26,431 nt of DNA. Origin: DATBHW01 sp046704085. GTDB lineage: Bacteria; Chloroflexota; Ktedonobacteria; Ktedonobacterales; DATBGS01. The position numbers and the translations under genes are program-made. Location: contig JBJKSJ010000224.1 in assembly GCA_046704085.1 (NCBI GenBank), positions 1-26,431 on the forward strand. Direction: 5' to 3'. Shown one piece after another: positions 22,962-26,431 of this stretch (position 1 is the first letter of the stretch; every line of letters starts with the position of its first letter). The notes under the pieces are model-generated. The model made no database searches, was not told where the DNA came from, and was given only the letters and a program-made list of their open reading frames with translations.

Positions 22962-24683
22962 TTAGCGTTGCAAAGGCACAACCTGCGCCGCCGCAACATC
23001 AATCAATCCCTGATCGGTCAGCTTCAGCGATGGAATAACCGAAAGGCTCAGGAAGCTGAGCGTCATAAAGGGATGTTCCAGCGTGCAGCCAAGTTCGGCG
23101 GCGGCAGTATCCAGCACTTCAAGCTGGCTCACCAGTTCGCCAACTGGCAGCGGAGAAACCAACCCGCCCAGCGGCAGCGGGACGCTGGCGCGCACCTGCC
23201 CATCGACCACAAGCGCGAAGCCGCCGCCAAGCTCATTGATCGCTTCGATAGCACGCAAAATATCGGCATCGTTCGTGCCTGCAATCACCAGATTGTGCGC
23301 GTCGTGGGCAACGGTGGAAGCAATCGCCCCTCGCTTCAACCCAAAACCTTTCACCAGCGCCAGTCCAACGCGCCCGCTGGCGTGATGGCGCTCGACCACG
23401 ACGAGCTTGAGCAGGTCACGCGAGACATCCGGCACAATCTGCCCATCCACGAGCGGCGCGGCTTCGGTCAGGTGCAGCGTCGTGATCTGGCCTGGCTCGA
23501 TGCCAATCACAGCCACATCGCCTGGCTGGCCGGGGATGCACAGTTGCTCCGGGCGAATCGTGCCGGTATGCACGGTCCCGGTTGTGGGGCTGGCCTCCAG
23601 GGCAGGAGGCGCAAAGAGCGCCTTGCCAGCCTGGGCCACCAGCGCGCCATCCTTGTAGACCTCCTGAATATCAAATTGCTCCAGGTCGCCAAGCACGAGC
23701 AGATCAGCAACGTAGCCGGGCACAAGTGCCCCGCGATCATCCAGGCGGAAATACTGCGCGGTATTCAGCGACCCCATGCGCATGGCCTGCATGGGACTCA
23801 GGCCGCCAGCAATCGCCATGCGCACCATTGAATCGATGTGGCCGCGCTTCACGAGGTCCACCGGATCGCGATCATCGGTGACAAAGCAAGCGCGCGGAGG
23901 GTTCAGTTCTTTGATAAGCGGAAGCAAGGCTTCCAGGTTGCGTGCTGCCGAGCCTTCGCGCACCATCAGCCACATGCCCAGGCGCAGCTTCTCGCGGGCC
24001 TCCTCGATGGTCGTACTCTCGTGATCAGACATGATTCCGGCGGTGGCATAGGCGTTGAGATCACGCCCACGCACGCCCGGCGCGTGCCCATCGACGACGC
24101 GCCCGCGCGCTCTGGTGGCCTCAATCTTTGCCAGCACCTGGGCATTGGCGTGCAGGACGCCAGGCACATCCATCATCTCGGCCAGCCCCAGCACGCGCTC
24201 ATCTTCCAGCAGCGGCAGGAGATCGGCGGCAGACAACGCCTGGCGTGGGCTTTCCAATGGCGAGGCAGGGACGCAGGAAGAAAGCACCGCATAGACGGTC
24301 AGCGGAAGGTTGCGCCCGGACGCCAGCGCATAACGAATGCCCTCGATGCCCATGACGTTTGCGTATTCGTGGGGGTCGATGATGACAGTGGTTGTGCCGT
24401 GCGGAACAACGACCTGGGCAAACTGCGCCAGAGTCATCATCGTGCTTTCGATGTGCATGTGCCCATCGATCAGTCCCGGCGCCAGAAAGCGCCCGCCCAG
24501 ATCGCGTGCCTCGCGCGCCTCGTACTGTCCTGGCTCGCCAATCGCGGCAATGGCGCCCTCGACAATGACGACATCGGCGGGATAGATCTCCCCAGAGCAG
24601 ACATTGACAAGCTGACCATTCCGTAGAATCAGATCGCCCGGTTCTTCCCCCCGCGCTACGCGAACCCGGCGTGCGATGCCCAT
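22962..24683 (-). CDS. ade: Adenine deaminase
   Basis: A 573-residue enzyme of the Ade family, close to the length of B. subtilis and E. coli adenine deaminases. Metal-site motifs are DGHMHIEST (H75 and H77), DPHEYANVMG, VDGHAPG and MSDHEST. The C-terminal domain ends with the family's LSFLSLSVIPSLKLTDQGLIDV region. It converts adenine to hypoxanthine and ammonia, feeding the XdhD/YgfM hydroxylase. It is the first gene of the minus-strand array and diverges from iclR. GGGAGG five bases before the ATG at 24683 decides the start over the GTG at 24689. It is probably controlled by the divergent IclR protein. Confidence 0.95.
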   Translation of the reverse strand: MGIARRVRVARGEEPGDLILRNGQLVNVCSGEIYPADVVIVEGAIAAIGEPGQYEAREARDLGGRFLAPGLIDGHMHIESTMMTLAQFAQVVVPHGTTTVIIDPHEYANVMGIEGIRYALASGRNLPLTVYAVLSSCVPASPLESPRQALSAADLLPLLEDERVLGLAEMMDVPGVLHANAQVLAKIEATRARGRVVDGHAPGVRGRDLNAYATAGIMSDHESTTIEEAREKLRLGMWLMVREGSAARNLEALLPLIKELNPPRACFVTDDRDPVDLVKRGHIDSMVRMAIAGGLSPMQAMRMGSLNTAQYFRLDDRGALVPGYVADLLVLGDLEQFDIQEVYKDGALVAQAGKALFAPPALEASPTTGTVHTGTIRPEQLCIPGQPGDVAVIGIEPGQITTLHLTEAAPLVDGQIVPDVSRDLLKLVVVERHHASGRVGLALVKGFGLKRGAIASTVAHDAHNLVIAGTNDADILRAIEAINELGGGFALVVDGQVRASVPLPLGGLVSPLPVGELVSQLEVLDTAAAELGCTLEHPFMTLSFLSLSVIPSLKLTDQGLIDVAAAQVVPLQR

Positions 24684-24701
24684 GAACACCTCCCAGAACT
24701 C

Positions 24702-24730
24702 TTGACAGTCGCTTTGGCTGCCAGTATACT
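24702..24730 (+). promoter_or_regulatory. Consensus-like sigma-70-type promoter of iclR-yqeB
   Basis: TTGACA (24702-24707) and TATACT (24725-24730) are separated by exactly 17 bases. All six -35 bases and five of six -10 bases match consensus. Transcription should begin near 24737. This leaves a leader of about 54 bases to the ATG at 24791, but only about nine to the ATG at 24746, and so favours the later start. Confidence 0.78.
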
Positions 24731-24751
24731 CTGCTCACACCGAGAATGGAA
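24723..24751 (-). promoter_or_regulatory. Possible weak promoter toward ade sharing the palindromic -10
   Basis: AGTATACT (24723-24730) is its own reverse complement, so TATACT can also be read on the minus strand at 24728-24723. Seventeen bases further on that strand stands TTCCAT, a poor -35 match. If used, the ade promoter would depend on an activator or share control with iclR. This is an inference from geometry; no better minus-strand promoter is seen in the gap. Confidence 0.3.
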
Positions 24752-24761
24752 CAAGATTTCA
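24747..24761. promoter_or_regulatory. IclR-box-like operator candidate
   Basis: TGGAA-N5-TTTCA is an imperfect 15-base palindrome similar to the IclR-type site TGGAA...TTCCA. A second half-site, TGGAA, occurs at 24767-24771, making ATGGAACA a direct repeat 20 bases apart. The site lies just downstream of the predicted iclR start point and overlaps the weak -35 on the ade side, so one bound regulator could control both directions. Confidence 0.4.
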
Positions 24762-24790
24762 CTGGATGGAACAGAAAAGTGGGGCATGCT

Positions 24791-25567
24791 ATGCGACACG
24801 GTGAAAGCAATGGCACAGTTCAGACAGTGCGCCGGGTTGCCTCCGTCTTTTCTGCCTTCCAGAGCCGGGGGTTGCTGCGCATTACTGAACTGGCAGAGCT
24901 TACCGGCTTGCCGAAGTCAACGGTTCACCGTATTGTCAGCGCGCTAGTTGCCGAGGGTTTGCTGATTCAGGACGAAGACAGCCATAAGTATCAGCTTAGC
25001 CTGCGAGTGGCGGAACTGAGCGCGGGTCTGCTTGCTTCCAATACCGTGCGTCGTGTTGCCAGACCCATGCTAATGGAACTGCGTGACCAGACGCATGAGT
25101 CGGTGCATCTGGCGGTCCTGGAGCATCTGGATGTCGTTATCATTGATACCGAGGATTCGTACTATTTTGTGCGCGAGGTGAATGTCCCAGGTCAGCATCT
25201 CCCAGCGCATACCGTCTCGACCGGCAAGGTGTTGCTGGCCTATCAGTGGGAGGGGCGTCTGGGCGAGCTACTTTCGCAGATGGCGCTGAAGCGTTTTACA
25301 GAGCAGACGGTCACCGATCCGCGTCGCTTCGTTGAGGAATTACGCCAGGTGCGGGCGCGCGGGTATGCGATCTCATGTGGTGAGTTGGAGGTGGGGGTTG
25401 AGGCGGTGGCTGCGCCGATCTTCGATCAGACCGGCGCAATTGCCGCCGCAGTTTCAGTAGGTGGACCCAGCGAGCGATGCCATCCGCGTCAGGCTGAGTT
25501 TATCCGGGCGGCCTGCGAGGCCGGGCAGAGGATTACCCAGGCTATGCGCCTGGCCGGTTGGAGATGA
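24791..25567 (+). CDS. IclR-family transcriptional regulator
   Basis: A 258-residue regulator of standard family length. The N-terminal winged helix-turn-helix (about 9-70) contains LRITELAELTGLPKSTVHRIVSAL in two overlapping parts: the ITELAELTG helix and the PKSTVHRIVS recognition helix. The C-terminal GAF-like effector domain ends with the CGELEVGVEAVAAPIFD and AAAVSVGGP blocks typical of IclR. It probably senses a purine-derived or small-acid ligand and controls the divergent ade array; this rests on position. GTGGGG about seven bases before the ATG at 24791 and the promoter location favour this start; the ATG at 24746 would add 15 residues unlike the family. The stop overlaps the next start by four bases. 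Confidence 0.9.
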   Translation: MRHGESNGTVQTVRRVASVFSAFQSRGLLRITELAELTGLPKSTVHRIVSALVAEGLLIQDEDSHKYQLSLRVAELSAGLLASNTVRRVARPMLMELRDQTHESVHLAVLEHLDVVIIDTEDSYYFVREVNVPGQHLPAHTVSTGKVLLAYQWEGRLGELLSQMALKRFTEQTVTDPRRFVEELRQVRARGYAISCGELEVGVEAVAAPIFDQTGAIAAAVSVGGPSERCHPRQAEFIRAACEAGQRITQAMRLAGWR

Positions 25568-26391
25568 CTGTGTTTCGGCAGATTCTGGTGGGCGTCAAGG
25601 GCGCAGGCGATCTTGCCAGCGGAACCATTCACCGTCTGCACCGCGTCGGCTTTGCAGTGATGGCAAGCGAATTGCCCCTGCCGCTGGCGCTGCGCCGCAC
25701 GGTGGCGTTTGCTGAAGCCGTCTATGCTGGCTCAATCGAGATCGAAGGGCTGACTGGCGTGCGGGCCGATACAGTAGCCGAGGCGCGCGCGGTGCTGGAG
25801 CAAGGGCAAGTGCCAGTGCTGGTTGACCCGGATGGGACCCTGCTGCGAACGCTAAAACCCACCACACTGATCGACGCGACACTCGCCAAGCATCCGACAG
25901 GAATACACCTCACCGATGCGCAGATTGTGTTGGCGCTGGGGCCGGGATTTGAGGCCGGGATTGACGCGCATGCGGTGATTGAAACGAATCGGGGGCATAA
26001 TCTGGGGCGTGTCTATCTGCGCGGTTTCGCTGAGCCAGATACCGGCGTGCCGGGCAATATCGACGGGTATACCTCGGAACGCCTCTTGCGCTCACCTGCC
26101 GATGGCCCGTTGGTGGCTCAGCATGCCATTGGTGATCTGGTCAGCGCGGGCGAAGTGGTCGCTACTGTTGGCGAAGCGCCGATGTATGCCCAGATTAGCG
26201 GTGTGCTGCGCGGGCTGGTGCATGATGGGCTGGTGGTGCGCCAGGGCATGAAAGTGGGCGACATCGACCCGCGCGCCAGGCGCGAACACTGCTTCAGCAT
26301 CTCGGATAAGTCGCGGGCGATTGCGGGCGGGGTGTTGGAGGCGCTGCTCTATTTGCTTGGGCAGGCTCCTCTGGTGGATGTGGCTGGATAA
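25564..26391 (+). CDS. yqeB: YqeB-family selenium-dependent molybdenum hydroxylase system protein
   Basis: A 275-residue protein of the YqeB (EF2563) family. It begins with a glycine-rich nucleotide-fold segment, VGVKGAGDLASGTIHRL, and continues with PVLVDPDG, IDATLAKHPTGI, LGPGFEAG and the ETNRGHNLGRV block typical of the family. YqeB genes occur beside selD and selenium-dependent xanthine or nicotinate dehydrogenases. The protein is thought to help mature the labile-selenium molybdenum centre. The ATG at 25564 overlaps the iclR stop as ATGA, implying coupled translation. A GTG at 25570 is spaced better from the GGAG and is a real alternative. It is read away from the structural genes it should serve. 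Confidence 0.88.
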   Translation: MTVFRQILVGVKGAGDLASGTIHRLHRVGFAVMASELPLPLALRRTVAFAEAVYAGSIEIEGLTGVRADTVAEARAVLEQGQVPVLVDPDGTLLRTLKPTTLIDATLAKHPTGIHLTDAQIVLALGPGFEAGIDAHAVIETNRGHNLGRVYLRGFAEPDTGVPGNIDGYTSERLLRSPADGPLVAQHAIGDLVSAGEVVATVGEAPMYAQISGVLRGLVHDGLVVRQGMKVGDIDPRARREHCFSISDKSRAIAGGVLEALLYLLGQAPLVDVAG

Positions 26392-26409
26392 CACGTTCTG
26401 GGGGCGTTT

Positions 26410-26431
26410 ATGCTGAAAGTGCGGGCGTATC
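26410..26431 (+). CDS. Possible start of a further gene cut by the right edge
   Basis: After an 18-base gap from yqeB, an ATG at 26410 follows GGGGGCG and opens MLKVRAY before the window ends. Seven residues cannot identify a family. Close spacing on the same strand suggests it continues the iclR-yqeB operon; another molybdenum-enzyme maturation gene would be typical but is not shown. Confidence 0.35.

Noticed and set aside
1..26431. CRISPR arrays, tRNA or rRNA genes, transposases, phage genes
   Set aside because: No repeat-spacer pattern, cloverleaf, rRNA-like stretch or transposase-like protein was found on reading both strands.

Overview
The window reads as a catabolic region of a free-living, GC-rich bacterium. 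Gene content and protein style suggest Chloroflexota, perhaps Ktedonobacteria, but no marker gene is present and this assignment is inference. Coding density is very high. All but the last two complete genes lie on the minus strand. There is no tRNA, rRNA, CRISPR array or recognisable insertion sequence, and no stretch over 300 bases lacks a gene.

Region A (1-6343, minus) is a six-gene operon read from a near-consensus promoter at 6343-6315: a FadR-type GntR regulator, a 3-hydroxyisobutyrate dehydrogenase-family oxidoreductase, E1 alpha and E1 beta of a 2-oxoacid/acetoin dehydrogenase complex, an M24 peptidase-like protein, and the lipoyl E2 acyltransferase. A perfect inverted repeat covers the -10 box and is the likely operator for the regulator. 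The E2 gene carries an in-frame amber codon at 297-299; the reading frame continues intact beyond it to the left edge.

Region B (6512-24683, minus) is a long co-directional array built around the purine-catabolism set known from E. coli and gut anaerobes: adenine deaminase (ade), the FAD subunit (ygfM) and fused Fe-S/molybdopterin subunit (xdhD) of a xanthine dehydrogenase-type hydroxylase, ssnA, ygfK, ygeY, yqeA and ygeW. A second SsnA/TrzA-type amidohydrolase follows. Genes without an obvious purine role are interleaved: a SnoaL-like protein, a methyltransferase, a low-GC gene with a HEPN-like motif, a GNAT acetyltransferase, a dual-specificity-type phosphatase and a nucleotidyltransferase. 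YgfK lacks the central FAD/NAD(P)H domain of the E. coli protein. The partners ygeX and the hydantoinase/dihydropyrimidinase gene are not in the window.

Region C (24702-26431, plus) diverges from ade. A TTGACA-N17-TATACT promoter drives an IclR-family regulator, which overlaps yqeB, the accessory protein linked to selenium-dependent molybdenum hydroxylases. A further gene may start at 26410. The promoter's -10 box sits in a palindrome that can also act on the ade side, and an IclR-box-like site lies just downstream.

In the likely scheme, Ade turns adenine into hypoxanthine and the XdhD/YgfM hydroxylase, matured with YqeB, acts on purines. SsnA, YgfK, YgeY and YgeW break the ring down to a carbamoyl group, and YqeA recovers ATP from carbamoyl phosphate. 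How region A joins in is unclear; a link through pyruvate is possible but unproven.
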